The notes under the pieces: generated by a model | Seen by the model: only the letters and a program-made list of their open reading frames with translations | The model's database searches: none | What the model was told of the DNA's origin: nothing | Part shown: piece after piece, positions 1-8,620 of the stretch | Layout of the letters: each line of letters begins with the position of its first letter | Numbering within the stretch: position 1 is the first letter of the stretch | Assembly: GCA_050178015.1 (NCBI GenBank) | Contig: JBFXGM010000005.1 | Location: 62,001 to 126,000 of the forward strand | Length of the DNA stretch: 64,000 nt | Direction: 5' to 3' | Source of the DNA: Gaoshiqia sp050178015 | GTDB lineage: Bacteria > Bacteroidota > Bacteroidia > Bacteroidales > Prolixibacteraceae | Made by a program: the position numbers and the translations under genes

Positions 1-864
1 GATCCGTTTTACGACCGGTCGGTGAAAGAACGGAACTTGTCAGGTTTCAAGTCAAACCCCGGGTTCGAATTTATGGAACTGGACCTGGCCGATTTTGCCC
101 TGTTGCAGAAAAGCCTGGAAAACAAGACCATTGATGCCATCATTCATTTGGCCGGGAAAGCCGGTGTTCGCCCCTCGATCGAAGATCCGCAGGGATACAT
201 CCGCGCCAACATTGTGGCCACGCAAAATATCCTGGATGTGATGAAAGAGAAAGGCATCCGGAAGATGGCTTTTGCATCCTCGTCGTCGGTTTACGGAAAC
301 ACCAAAGAAACGCCCTTCCACGAAGAACAAGATGTGAGCAACCCGATTTCGCCGTATGCCTTCACCAAAAAAGCCTGCGAACTGATCAATTATACCTACC
401 ATGCCTTGCATGGGCTGGACATCATCAACATGCGTTTCTTTACGGTTTTCGGCCCCCGCCAGCGCCCCGACCTGGCCATTCACAAATTCACCAGGCTGAT
501 CATGACCGGCGCCGAAATCCCCATGTTTGGCGACGGCAGTACTTCGCGCGATTACACGTATTACGAAGATACGGTTGACGGCATCTACCGCGCCGTTAAC
601 TATCTTTTCGAAAACGAAAAGGTGTACGAAACCGTGAACCTGGGCAACAACCAACCGGTAAAACTCACTGATATGATTGGCGCCATCGAAGCAGCGACCG
701 GCAAGAAGGCAAACATCAAACAACTGCCCATGCAGCCCGGCGATGTGGACATCACTTTTGCCAACATCGAAAAGGCAAAAGCGCTATTCGGTTATCAACC
801 CAACTATTCGTTTGACGAAGGCGTGAAGAATTTTGTGGATTGGTACCGGGAAGTCAATTCGTAA
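1..864 (+). CDS. NAD-dependent nucleotide-sugar epimerase, 5' end cut off (UDP-glucuronate 4-epimerase-like)
   Basis: The reading frame is open from base 1, so the gene starts before the window; the internal GTG at 22 is not a real start. About 35-45 N-terminal residues, including the Rossmann glycine motif, should be missing. The visible part has the extended SDR signature: a SSSSVYG stretch, then SPYAFTKKACE supplying the catalytic Y-x3-K, a substrate loop with RFFTVFGPRQRPD, and the C-terminal MQPGDV segment typical of UDP-glucuronate/UDP-glucose 4-epimerases. It probably interconverts UDP-sugars in the cytoplasm for surface polysaccharide synthesis. Family membership is firm; substrate is inferred. 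Confidence 0.85.
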   Translation, partial: DPFYDRSVKERNLSGFKSNPGFEFMELDLADFALLQKSLENKTIDAIIHLAGKAGVRPSIEDPQGYIRANIVATQNILDVMKEKGIRKMAFASSSSVYGNTKETPFHEEQDVSNPISPYAFTKKACELINYTYHALHGLDIINMRFFTVFGPRQRPDLAIHKFTRLIMTGAEIPMFGDGSTSRDYTYYEDTVDGIYRAVNYLFENEKVYETVNLGNNQPVKLTDMIGAIEAATGKKANIKQLPMQPGDVDITFANIEKAKALFGYQPNYSFDEGVKNFVDWYREVNS

Positions 865-982
865 CGAAACTTAGAAATGACGGCGAGCGCATGAGTCACG
901 TCAACCCGGATTTATTCCGCCTTCTGCTCCGGATAAAAGACAGGCCCTGGAAAGAATTCAGGGGACCTGTCCAATATTAAAT

Positions 983-1360
983 CTATGCTTCCGTTTTACG
1001 GACCAATATTTCGCGCAATACGCCCCAGACAATCAGTGAAAAAATAAAGATTACAGTCCCGTAAAGGGGAGTGATCATACTCACTTTCAGCCCTCCGGCA
1101 ATTAAAGCAGGTGAAATATCCCCGGCTGCTTCGATGGCATCAAAGGCTGCCAGCATGCCAATTGCCTGCCCGAGAAACCCGGTGACAATGGCCAGACTTC
1201 CAAAAAGCAAAATCAAACCAAGGCCGTTTTGGGTGAACTTTTGCTGCACAAAAAAAAGGATTATTTTCTGTACCGAAAAGACCAGCATGCCAATTCCCCA
1301 TATGGTGATAATCGACATAAACAATGGTCCGCCTTCATAAAATAAATCAATCAGTTTCAT
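983..1360 (-). CDS. Small MotA/TolQ/ExbB-family membrane protein
   Basis: A 125-residue protein with three hydrophobic segments (about residues 13-37, 44-65 and 88-113). The GFLGQAIGM stretch followed by AAFDAIEAAGDISPALIAGG and a KVSMITPLYGT segment matches the conserved pore-helix region of ExbB/TolQ/MotA proton-channel proteins. It is shorter than ordinary ExbB (about 230 residues), lacking the large cytoplasmic loop. No ExbD/TolR partner lies beside it; it sits alone, divergent from the LytS kinase at 1592. A role in proton-coupled energy transfer is inferred only from the family. Confidence 0.7.
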   Translation of the reverse strand: MKLIDLFYEGGPLFMSIITIWGIGMLVFSVQKIILFFVQQKFTQNGLGLILLFGSLAIVTGFLGQAIGMLAAFDAIEAAGDISPALIAGGLKVSMITPLYGTVIFIFSLIVWGVLREILVRKTEA

Positions 1361-1591
1361 CGCGTATAAATTTAAGTTTAAAAATCTTTAACAAGGTTAC
1401 GGCAAGCATGTCTTTTTTGCAGTTTTTGTCGATAAACTGTTTATATCTAATCGGATACAACCAATTTCGATATGGGTCATGCTTCCAATGGCTTTATTGG
1501 AGAAACTGCCCGTTTTGATGTAATTCATCGATAAAATTTCACTGTCAAACGATAATTTCAGTAATTTGAACTGTCTAACAGCTTGACCAAG

Positions 1592-2713
1592 ATGAATTCA
1601 GTCCGAATGGCACATCAGGGGATCTCTTCTGGCAGAAACTTAATGAAAGCCGGTCAGCACTTTGCCTTTTGGCTGGCTGCCTACTTATTCTTTATTCTTT
1701 TTTTCGGACGAGCCAACCGCGATTATCAAACCACTATCATATTTGCGTCCATGCTTTTTCCGCTGGCAATTTTCACCAGTTATTTTCTGAACTATTTTCT
1801 GATCCCCCGCTACCTTTATAAAGCGGATTACTGGCGTTTTTTGCTGTTTCTTTTTTACACGTTGGTTTTTACGCTGTGGTCTGAAGTGATGATCAGCCTG
1901 TTTGTTTTTATAATTGTCAGCGATTTTCAGGTTTCCAGGCTTGATCCAACCTCGTTCGACGTGGTCTTTCTGCTGGTTGGCTTGTATTTTATTATTATTG
2001 GTTTTATTGCCATTGAACAAATCAAACGGGCATTTGAAATGAAACAGGAAAATACCCGCCTGGAAAGACATCAGATGGAAACAGAACTGAAACTTCGGGA
2101 ATCGGAACTGAAGCTGCTGCGGGCACAGGTCCATCCGCATTTCCTATTCAACACCCTGAACAACTTGTACGGATTGACACTTGAGAAATCCGACCTCGCG
2201 CCCGAACTGGTACTGAAACTTTCCGACCTGATGGATTATATGCTTTACAAATGCAACAAACCGCGAGTGAGTTTAAAAAGTGAACTGGAACACCTGAAAA
2301 ATTACATTGAAATAGAGCGCATTCGGTATGGCGAGAAATTACATGTCGATTTTAAAACAGAAGGAAGCGTTGATCAACTGGAAATAGCCCCTATGCTGCT
2401 ACTGGCCTTTTTTGAAAACGCCTTTAAACACGGTGTTAGCAAATCGATCAGCAATCCTTTTGTTCGCATCCGGATTTGGATTGATGGAAACAGCTTCCGG
2501 CTGAACATGGTGAACCGCTGCAACCCGGATACGCAAAATGAAGAGGATTACACCAAGGGTATCGGGTTGAAGAATGTCAAAAAGAGGTTGGAGCTGTTAT
2601 ACCCGGAACACCGGTTGCAGGTTATTTCCCAACCGGATATCTTTGAAATAGATTTGCAGTTAATCCTCGATAAGGGTTCAAACCAAAACAAGGAAAATCA
2701 ATGGACGAATTAA
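1592..2713 (+). CDS. LytS-type sensor histidine kinase
   Basis: Four N-terminal membrane spans (about residues 20-155) are followed by a coiled-coil linker and the His_kinase family core. The phospho-acceptor lies in HPHFLFNTLNNLYGL, the N box in FENAFKHG and the ATP lid in GIGLKNVKKRLELLY. It lacks a periplasmic sensor domain. A TTG at 1583 would add three residues; ATG 1592 is preferred, and ATG 1607 is possible. The stop overlaps the next gene by 13 bp, so kinase and regulator are translationally coupled. The signal is unknown. Confidence 0.9.
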   Translation: MNSVRMAHQGISSGRNLMKAGQHFAFWLAAYLFFILFFGRANRDYQTTIIFASMLFPLAIFTSYFLNYFLIPRYLYKADYWRFLLFLFYTLVFTLWSEVMISLFVFIIVSDFQVSRLDPTSFDVVFLLVGLYFIIIGFIAIEQIKRAFEMKQENTRLERHQMETELKLRESELKLLRAQVHPHFLFNTLNNLYGLTLEKSDLAPELVLKLSDLMDYMLYKCNKPRVSLKSELEHLKNYIEIERIRYGEKLHVDFKTEGSVDQLEIAPMLLLAFFENAFKHGVSKSISNPFVRIRIWIDGNSFRLNMVNRCNPDTQNEEDYTKGIGLKNVKKRLELLYPEHRLQVISQPDIFEIDLQLILDKGSNQNKENQWTN

Positions 2714-3417
2714 AATATAACTGTCTGATTGTTGACGATGAACCCATTGCCATCCGGGTAATTAAAAACCACCTTTCGGAATTCAAAAATCTGGACTTGG
2801 CGGGTGAATGCAGCAATGCAATTGAGGCCATCGAAATGTTGTCAAAAACAAAGATCGATCTGATTTTTTTGGACATCCAAATGCCGCAAATCACCGGTGT
2901 TGAGTTTTTGAAAAACCTGAACCAGCAGCCAAAGGTAATTTTCACCACGGCTTATCGTGACTATGCCATTGAAGCTTTTGAACTGGATGTTGTGGATTAC
3001 CTGCTGAAACCAATCTCGCTGGTTCGTTTTTCAAAAGCCATCAACCGGTTTTATCAGCGCATGAATGATTCACCACAGAGAATGATTCAACCGGAAACAA
3101 GTCAGGCTATTCCGGACCACATCTTTTTGAAAGTTGATAAAAAGCTGCACAGGGTTTTATTGTCCGACATTCTTTTTGCCGAAAGTTTTGGCGATTACCT
3201 GCATGTTTATACCGAAAAGGACAAATTTACGGTAAAGGAACGGATCAGTCACCTGGAAGACCAACTCCCCCGTCCTCAGTTCCTGCGTGTGCACCGGGGC
3301 TACTTGGTTTCGCTGTCAAAAATTACCGCCTTGCTGCCCGGACTGATTGAAATCGGGAAACACAAAATTCCAATCGGCCGGAATTACAAAGCGGAAGTTG
3401 ATCGGGTAATTAAATAG
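2701..3417 (+). CDS. LytTR-family response regulator
   Basis: Receiver domain at residues about 5-120: the acidic pair lies in VDDEP, the phospho-acceptor Asp in FLDIQMP and the conserved Lys in YLLKPISLVRF. A C-terminal LytTR DNA-binding domain covers residues about 138-236 (IFLKVDKKLHRV through FLRVHRGYLVS). It begins inside the kinase gene, so the two form a cognate pair. LytTR regulators bind paired direct repeats; the target promoters cannot be seen here. Confidence 0.93.
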   Translation: MDELKYNCLIVDDEPIAIRVIKNHLSEFKNLDLAGECSNAIEAIEMLSKTKIDLIFLDIQMPQITGVEFLKNLNQQPKVIFTTAYRDYAIEAFELDVVDYLLKPISLVRFSKAINRFYQRMNDSPQRMIQPETSQAIPDHIFLKVDKKLHRVLLSDILFAESFGDYLHVYTEKDKFTVKERISHLEDQLPRPQFLRVHRGYLVSLSKITALLPGLIEIGKHKIPIGRNYKAEVDRVIK

Positions 3418-3493
3418 CTGTATCGCACACCGAACCTGTTTCTTTTCTGTATTATCTCCCGATTTTTATATTTTTACCCCGAAAATCTTCCGC

Positions 3494-4369
3494 ATGAAAC
3501 CAAACAACCAAAAATACATCATTCAGGAAGGGTGGGTTTCCATTGTAGTGAATACCCTGCTGTTCGGGTTGAAGTATTGGGCCGGGATCGTTTCCGGCTC
3601 CATTGCCCTGATAGCCGATGCCTGGCACACGCTTACCGATTCCATTTCTTCGGTGATCGTATTGATTGGCGGCAAAATATCCGGCAAACCGGCAGATGAG
3701 GAACATCCATTTGGTCATGGTCGGGCCGAGCATATTGCCGCCATTATCATTGGCGTTTTGCTGGCCATCGTTGCTTTCGATTTTGTGCTGAGCGCCTGGG
3801 AGAAACTACAACTGCGCGAACCGGGCAATTTTGGCACCGTGGCCATCGTGGTCACCATCATTTCCATCGTGCTGAAAGAAGCTTTGGCGCAATATGCCTT
3901 TTGGGGCTTTCGCAAAACCAATTCATCTATCTTAAAAGCGGACGGCTGGCACCACCGCACCGACTCGCTTTCCTCCATCATCATTTTAGTCGGTATTTTT
4001 ATCGGCAGGTATTTCTGGTGGATCGATGCCGTGCTGGCCTTTATCGTAGCGTTGATGATTGCCTATGCCAGTTACGAAATCCTGTCGAAAGAAATCAAAT
4101 CGCTGCTGGGCGAAGAGGTGGCTCCCGAGTTGGTACTGACAATTAAAGAAGAAGTGGCCCTATTGCTGAACAGGGAAGTTTATATCCACCACTTTCACCT
4201 CCACCAGTATGGCCACCACAACGAGCTGAGCTGCCACATCAAATTGCCACCCGAGATGCCCCTGCACGAGGCACACCACATCTGTACCCAAATCGAAAAA
4301 ATGATCCTGCTGAAATTTGATATGGTGGCCACCATCCACCCCGAACCGCTGGGGCGACAGCTTACCTGA
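3494..4369 (+). CDS. Cation diffusion facilitator (zinc/divalent metal efflux)
   Basis: A 291-residue CDF antiporter that exports divalent metal in exchange for protons across the inner membrane. Six spans fill residues 1-195. The metal site shows HxxxD in span 2 (H45, D49 in DAWHTLTDS) and HxxxD in span 5 (H153, D157 in DGWHHRTDS). The double-HxxxD arrangement is associated with zinc preference over cadmium in the family. HPFGHGRAEH is the conserved loop after span 2. The C-terminal cytoplasmic domain (about 205-290) is rich in His, fitting metal sensing. No metal regulator is adjacent. Confidence 0.93.
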   Translation: MKPNNQKYIIQEGWVSIVVNTLLFGLKYWAGIVSGSIALIADAWHTLTDSISSVIVLIGGKISGKPADEEHPFGHGRAEHIAAIIIGVLLAIVAFDFVLSAWEKLQLREPGNFGTVAIVVTIISIVLKEALAQYAFWGFRKTNSSILKADGWHHRTDSLSSIIILVGIFIGRYFWWIDAVLAFIVALMIAYASYEILSKEIKSLLGEEVAPELVLTIKEEVALLLNREVYIHHFHLHQYGHHNELSCHIKLPPEMPLHEAHHICTQIEKMILLKFDMVATIHPEPLGRQLT

Positions 4370-4444
4370 AAGCGCAGAAAGTTTTTTGCGGGGGTTTGAT
4401 TCCTTGTGAATATGTGTAAATTAGTGATCTGGATGATCAAGCTT

Positions 4445-4903
4445 ATGAAACAGATCAAAATCATGTTGCTGCTGCTGATGGCTTTTGCAGCCTGCAAGGA
4501 AGTGTTCGAAACCCCGCCCCAATCGCTGGTTGAGGTTGCCGTTGCTTATTCCGACAGCAAACAAACCGGATCTCCGGCCATTTCGGTTCAGGGCGTTGAT
4601 CGTGACAGCATCTGGATTTATCAGCTGCGAACAAAACAATTCAGACTCCCGCTGAGTAAGTACGACAGCTCCTCGTTCGTTGTCCTTTTTGACTCCATCC
4701 CCGACACGCTGACCATTTACCACGATACCAAACTGAGTTACGAATCGATGGAATCGGGCTTTTTTACCGAACATTTTATTACCGGCATCAAGCACAGCTG
4801 GAACCGGATCGACTCGTTGATGGTAGTGGACAGCACCGTAAACCAATTCTGGCATGAAAATATTCGGCTTTATATTGCTAATCTGCCTGCTGGTACAGAA
4901 TAG
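4445..4903 (+). CDS. DUF6452-like putative lipoprotein
   Basis: Starting at ATG 4445 gives a compact signal peptide ending in MAFAAC, a relaxed lipobox, so the mature protein probably begins at that Cys. Upstream in-frame starts at 4406 and 4433 would add an awkward N-terminus. The rest (about 135 residues) is predicted beta-rich, with no catalytic motif. Length, composition and the pairing with the next gene fit the Bacteroidota family DUF6452, usually found just before DUF6048. Function unknown; the family name is from memory of the neighbourhood. Confidence 0.65.
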   Translation: MKQIKIMLLLLMAFAACKEVFETPPQSLVEVAVAYSDSKQTGSPAISVQGVDRDSIWIYQLRTKQFRLPLSKYDSSSFVVLFDSIPDTLTIYHDTKLSYESMESGFFTEHFITGIKHSWNRIDSLMVVDSTVNQFWHENIRLYIANLPAGTE

Positions 4904-5540
4904 CTTCGGGCAAGAAAGGGAACTGAAAAAAATGCCCAAACGGACCGATAAGTTTGTCCGTATGCAAGGCATCCGCCTGGGTATGGATGTTACCCGCCCG
5001 TTTCAGGATTTTTGGAACAAGGGCAAGCGTTACGGTACAGAGTTCAGTGCTGATGTGGAACTATTGCCTAATTTTTTCCCGGTGGTTGAAACGGGCTGGG
5101 AAAAATTTGACATGAACCACGATTACGTTTCGTACAGCGGTTCGGGTTCATACACCCGGTTGGGCTGCGATTACAACTTTCTGCCGGCCGAGCACAAAAT
5201 GGATAAAGATATGCTGTACGTGGGACTTCGTTATGGTCTTAGCCTGGCCAAACAGCGGGTGTCGTCGTATTCCTTTGAAAACTATTGGGAACAAACCACC
5301 GGATCTTTTCCATCGCAGAACTACCATTCGCACTGGCTCGAATTTGTGTTGGGCATGAAGGGCGAAATTTTTGAGAATTTCTTTATGGGCTGGTCTATCC
5401 GCGGAAAAGTGATGTTGGCCCAGAAGGAGTTTGAAATGCCACCGGTTTATTTTACGCCCGGCTATGGGAATGCCACCAACAGCTTCAATTTCGATTTCAC
5501 CTACAGCGTATATTACACCCTTCTGTTCGGCCAGAAATAA
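4854..5540 (+). CDS. DUF6048-like outer-membrane beta-barrel protein
   Basis: A clear signal peptide (residues 1-19, cleavage after NSFG) precedes about 210 residues of alternating aromatic/polar strands, ending in a strand of the form SVYYTLLFGQK, as in small outer-membrane barrels. It begins 50 bp inside the upstream lipoprotein gene, so the two are co-translated. This arrangement is typical of the DUF6452-DUF6048 pair in Bacteroidales. It may be an envelope barrel with a lipoprotein partner; no substrate can be named. Confidence 0.65.
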   Translation: MKIFGFILLICLLVQNSFGQERELKKMPKRTDKFVRMQGIRLGMDVTRPFQDFWNKGKRYGTEFSADVELLPNFFPVVETGWEKFDMNHDYVSYSGSGSYTRLGCDYNFLPAEHKMDKDMLYVGLRYGLSLAKQRVSSYSFENYWEQTTGSFPSQNYHSHWLEFVLGMKGEIFENFFMGWSIRGKVMLAQKEFEMPPVYFTPGYGNATNSFNFDFTYSVYYTLLFGQK

Positions 5541-5640
5541 ACTGCTCTTTTAAGGTTATCACCATCCGTCCGCTAACGGCATACCGTAGCCTTACACGCC
5601 GGATAAAATCTGAAACGCCCTAAAACGGGGAAGCCTGGTA

Positions 5641-5662
5641 CGGTCACGACACGTCGTGACCG
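5641..5662. repeat. 10-bp perfect inverted repeat with 2-nt spacer
   Basis: The arm cggtcacgac is followed by two bases and then its exact reverse complement gtcgtgaccg. It lies between two convergent genes without a T run, so it is not an ordinary terminator. It could be a REP-like element or an operator for a dimeric protein. Confidence 0.55.
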
Positions 5663-5854
5663 ACATGCCATAGCCACGTGGAAAACCCCTATTAACTTAT
5701 CCTGCCCCTACTGGAAATGCCTCAGCCATTGAAAGTTTTTGAGGTACATGCGTATTGAAAGCGAAAAATCCGTCTGATAAGACATTATCTATGAGAATAT
5801 AGTTCGTTTGAAATAGTGAAGATGACCTTTAATAGGCTGTAAATGAGGTGAATT

Positions 5855-5895
5855 TAAAAATAAAAGCGGCATAGCCCAAGGCTACACCGCTTTTA
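5855..5895 (-). terminator. Rho-independent terminator of groES-groEL
   Basis: The 16-nt arms at 5861-5876 and 5880-5895 pair apart from two central mismatches and enclose a 3-nt loop. On the minus strand the hairpin is followed by a T-rich run (complement of 5855-5860). It lies 48 bp after the groEL stop. Confidence 0.75.
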
Positions 5896-5943
5896 ATGTA
5901 TAGAATTTTTTAGAAGAATACTTCTTCAGGCTGTGGCCGACGA

Positions 5944-7578
5944 TTACATCATGCCGCCCATGCCGCCGCCCATTGGAGGCATCGCAGGAGCGCCTTTTTC
6001 TTCTTTTTCCTCAACCAAAACACACTCCGTTGTCAGGAACATACCGGCAATAGAAGCGGCATTTTCAAGGGCAACGCGGGTTACTTTGGCCGGGTCGATT
6101 ACACCGGTTTCCAGGAGGTTTTGGTATTCGTCAACGCGGGCGTTGAAGCCGAAGTCGCCGGTACCTTCTTTCACTTTTTGCACGACCACGGCGCCTTCTT
6201 TTCCGGCGTTGGTAATAATCTGGCGAAGCGGCTCTTCAATGGCGCGTTTCACGATTTCGATACCGGTTGTTTCGTCTTCGTTATCACCTGTCATTCCTTC
6301 CAGCGAATCAATAGCGCGGATGTAGGCAACACCGCCGCCGGGAACGATACCTTCGGCAACAGCCGCGCGGGTAGCGTGCAGGGCGTCGTCAACACGGTCT
6401 TTTTTCTCTTTCATTTCCACTTCCGAAGCAGCGCCCACGTACAATACAGCAACACCACCGGCCAGTTTGGCCAAACGTTCCTGCAATTTTTCACGATCGT
6501 AGTCCGAAGTTGTCGCTTCAATCTGACGTTTGATCATGGCCACGCGTGCATTGATAGCTTCCTGGTCGCCGCCGCCGGCAACAACCGTAGTATTTTCTTT
6601 GTCAACGGTAATTTTCTCAGCTACACCCAGCATGTCCAGTGAAGCATCTTCCAGTTTCATGCCTTTTTCTTCGGTGATAACAGTACCACCGGTCAACACA
6701 GCCAGGTCTTCCAACATTTCTTTACGACGGTCGCCAAAGCCCGGAGCTTTCACAGCACAAACTTTCAACGAACCACGCAGGCGGTTAACCACCAGGGTAG
6801 CCAGCGCTTCGCCGTCAACATCTTCGGCAACAATCATCAACGGACGGCCGGTTTGAGCAGTTTGTTCCAATACCGGAAGCAGGTCTTTCATGGTGCTGAT
6901 TTTTTTGTCGTGGATCAGGATGAAAGGATGATCCAGCTCAGCAGCCATTTTTTCGGTGTTGGTGATGAAGTACGGAGAAATGTAGCCACGGTCGAATTGC
7001 ATACCTTCCACCACGTCAACGTAAGTTTCAGTTCCTTTTGCTTCTTCAACGGTGATAACGCCGTCGGTGTGAACTTTTTGCATGGCTTCGGCAATCAGGG
7101 CGCCAATGGATTCGTCGCCGTTGGCCGAAACTTTAGCTACCGATTTAATTTTGTTGAAGTCGTCGCCAATGTTTTGCGATTGGGCTTTGATGCTTTCCAC
7201 CACTTTGGCAACAGCTTTGTCGATACCGCGTTTCAGGTCCATCGGGTTGGCGCCGGCAGTCACGTTTTTCAAGCCAACGTTGATGATGGACTGGGCCAAT
7301 ACGGTGGCAGTGGTTGTACCGTCACCGGCATCGTCACCTGTTTTGCTGGCCACTTCTTTCAACATTTGAGCGCCGATGTTTTCGTAAGCATCAGCCAATT
7401 CAATTTCTTTGGCTACGGTTACACCGTACTTTGTAATTTGGGGAGCACCGAATTTCTTTTCGATCACCACGTTGCGGCCTTTCGGGCCCAGGGTTACTTT
7501 TACGGCATCAGCCAATTTGTCAACCCCTTTTTTCAATCGATCTCTAGCTTCGATATTGAACTTAATTTCTTTAGCCAT
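5944..7578 (-). CDS. groL: GroEL chaperonin
   Basis: A 544-residue protein of standard length and near-consensus sequence. It forms the double heptameric ring that folds cytosolic proteins with ATP. Visible hallmarks are LGPKGRNVV and GDGTTTATVLAQ in the equatorial ATP-binding domain, the apical segment with YISPYFITNTEKM, and a C-terminal Gly/Met tail (GGGMGGMM). It lies 33 bp after groES in one operon and ends at a strong hairpin. Confidence 0.99.
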   Translation of the reverse strand: MAKEIKFNIEARDRLKKGVDKLADAVKVTLGPKGRNVVIEKKFGAPQITKYGVTVAKEIELADAYENIGAQMLKEVASKTGDDAGDGTTTATVLAQSIINVGLKNVTAGANPMDLKRGIDKAVAKVVESIKAQSQNIGDDFNKIKSVAKVSANGDESIGALIAEAMQKVHTDGVITVEEAKGTETYVDVVEGMQFDRGYISPYFITNTEKMAAELDHPFILIHDKKISTMKDLLPVLEQTAQTGRPLMIVAEDVDGEALATLVVNRLRGSLKVCAVKAPGFGDRRKEMLEDLAVLTGGTVITEEKGMKLEDASLDMLGVAEKITVDKENTTVVAGGGDQEAINARVAMIKRQIEATTSDYDREKLQERLAKLAGGVAVLYVGAASEVEMKEKKDRVDDALHATRAAVAEGIVPGGGVAYIRAIDSLEGMTGDNEDETTGIEIVKRAIEEPLRQIITNAGKEGAVVVQKVKEGTGDFGFNARVDEYQNLLETGVIDPAKVTRVALENAASIAGMFLTTECVLVEEKEEKGAPAMPPMGGGMGGMM

Positions 7579-7611
7579 TTTTATTCTTTTTTTTAATTGT
7601 TACCAAATAAT

Positions 7612-7890
7612 TTATGCGATATACAACACATCGGTTTGTGACATCAGCAGATAATCGTGACCGTCGATGTTCAGTTCGGTACCCGAATACTTGCCATAGA
7701 AAACAGTATCGCCAACGTTGATTTCCATTGGCTCATCTTTTTTTGCAGCCCCAACTAAAACCACTTTTCCTGCATGTGGTTTTTCTTTTGCCGAATCAGG
7801 AATAATGATCCCACTAGCTGTTTTCGTTTCTGCTTCCTGCGGTTGAACAAGAATTTTACCTGCAAGGATTTTACCTTTTAAATCTGCCAT
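7612..7890 (-). CDS. groS: GroES co-chaperonin
   Basis: A 92-residue cap of the GroEL ring. Start ATG at 7890 (MADLKGKILAG) is preferred over the longer open frame from 7956, because the added 22 residues are not part of the family. The GroEL-binding mobile loop (around ETKTASGIIIPDSA) and the dome region are present. First gene of the groES-groEL operon; a heat-shock promoter would lie in 7891-7990 but no clear box was seen. Confidence 0.98.
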   Translation of the reverse strand: MADLKGKILAGKILVQPQEAETKTASGIIIPDSAKEKPHAGKVVLVGAAKKDEPMEINVGDTVFYGKYSGTELNIDGHDYLLMSQTDVLYIA

Positions 7891-8620
7891 TTTACAAATT
7901 ATTTTAGTTAGACATATTTTTAAATTGACACCCTTCCTTATCGAATTTTGTGCCAAAGGATATACCGTTGAAAACCGGATGAAAGAAAGACAAATTTACA
8001 TCTATTTTTTACGACGGTTGTACTCATTAATGGTCTAAATGTCTTGAAATTTGATATTTAATGCCCTGTCATTTTATCTGACAGGCTGACAGGGAATGCC
8101 GGGCCTGGCTTGATCGCGGAGGATTCTGCCGTTGGAAAAGGATCCCGGAATGCCTGTACTATTTTCCTGCCGGGCTTGCCTGAGCCCTAAAAGTACATCG
8201 TTAGGGTGGAACCTGCCGGTAGAATTTGTTTGTGGCAAAAGCCCCGACGTTCATTTTTTGGGGCGCTGGATTATTCAACCAGGAGGATGCGGGTATTCAC
8301 CTTTATATTAGTGACCGGTCAACTCCGTATATTCGGATTTTATTCTGAGTTATTACACTGTTTCTTCTGTATATTTTAATACAGAAGAAACACAGAAGAT
8401 ATACAGAAGATATACAGAAGATCTGGATTTGACAGGAGGAAAGGAAACATTTGATCCGGGCCGAAAACAGGTTGGCTGAAGTGGGGGAGTACTGTTACGA
8501 AAGCTTTGTCAACGGGGCATTGCCTGCATGAGCCATTATTGACCGAACGGAGAACATGCCGGGGTAATTGCCCGTGCTGATCGGGCGGTAGCTGGGTCAC
8601 AGGCAACGTCACCCTTGGGC
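7891..8620. other. 730-bp intergenic stretch without a supported gene
   Basis: This gap lies upstream of groES and downstream of the AraC gene. It holds an inverted repeat, arms cctgtca/tgacagg at 8065-8085, and the 8361-8424 repeat block listed separately. Short open frames here have no recognisable features. Confidence 0.5.
8361..8424. repeat. Inverted repeat joined to four 11-bp tandem repeats
   Basis: The 11-bp arms tttcttctgta (8361-8371) and tacagaagaaa (8380-8390) are exact reverse complements around an 8-nt loop. The right arm runs into four 11-bp units beginning at 8381, 8392, 8403 and 8414, each starting acagaaga. The spacing is about one helical turn, as in a protein-binding array, but the block is not directly upstream of any gene. 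Confidence 0.6.

Larger units (their letters stand above)
5541..5943. other. 403-bp intergenic stretch without a gene
   Basis: No coding sequence could be supported. It holds a near-perfect dyad at 5641-5662 and the groESL terminator hairpin at 5855-5895, listed separately. The rest shows nothing recognisable. Confidence 0.6.
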
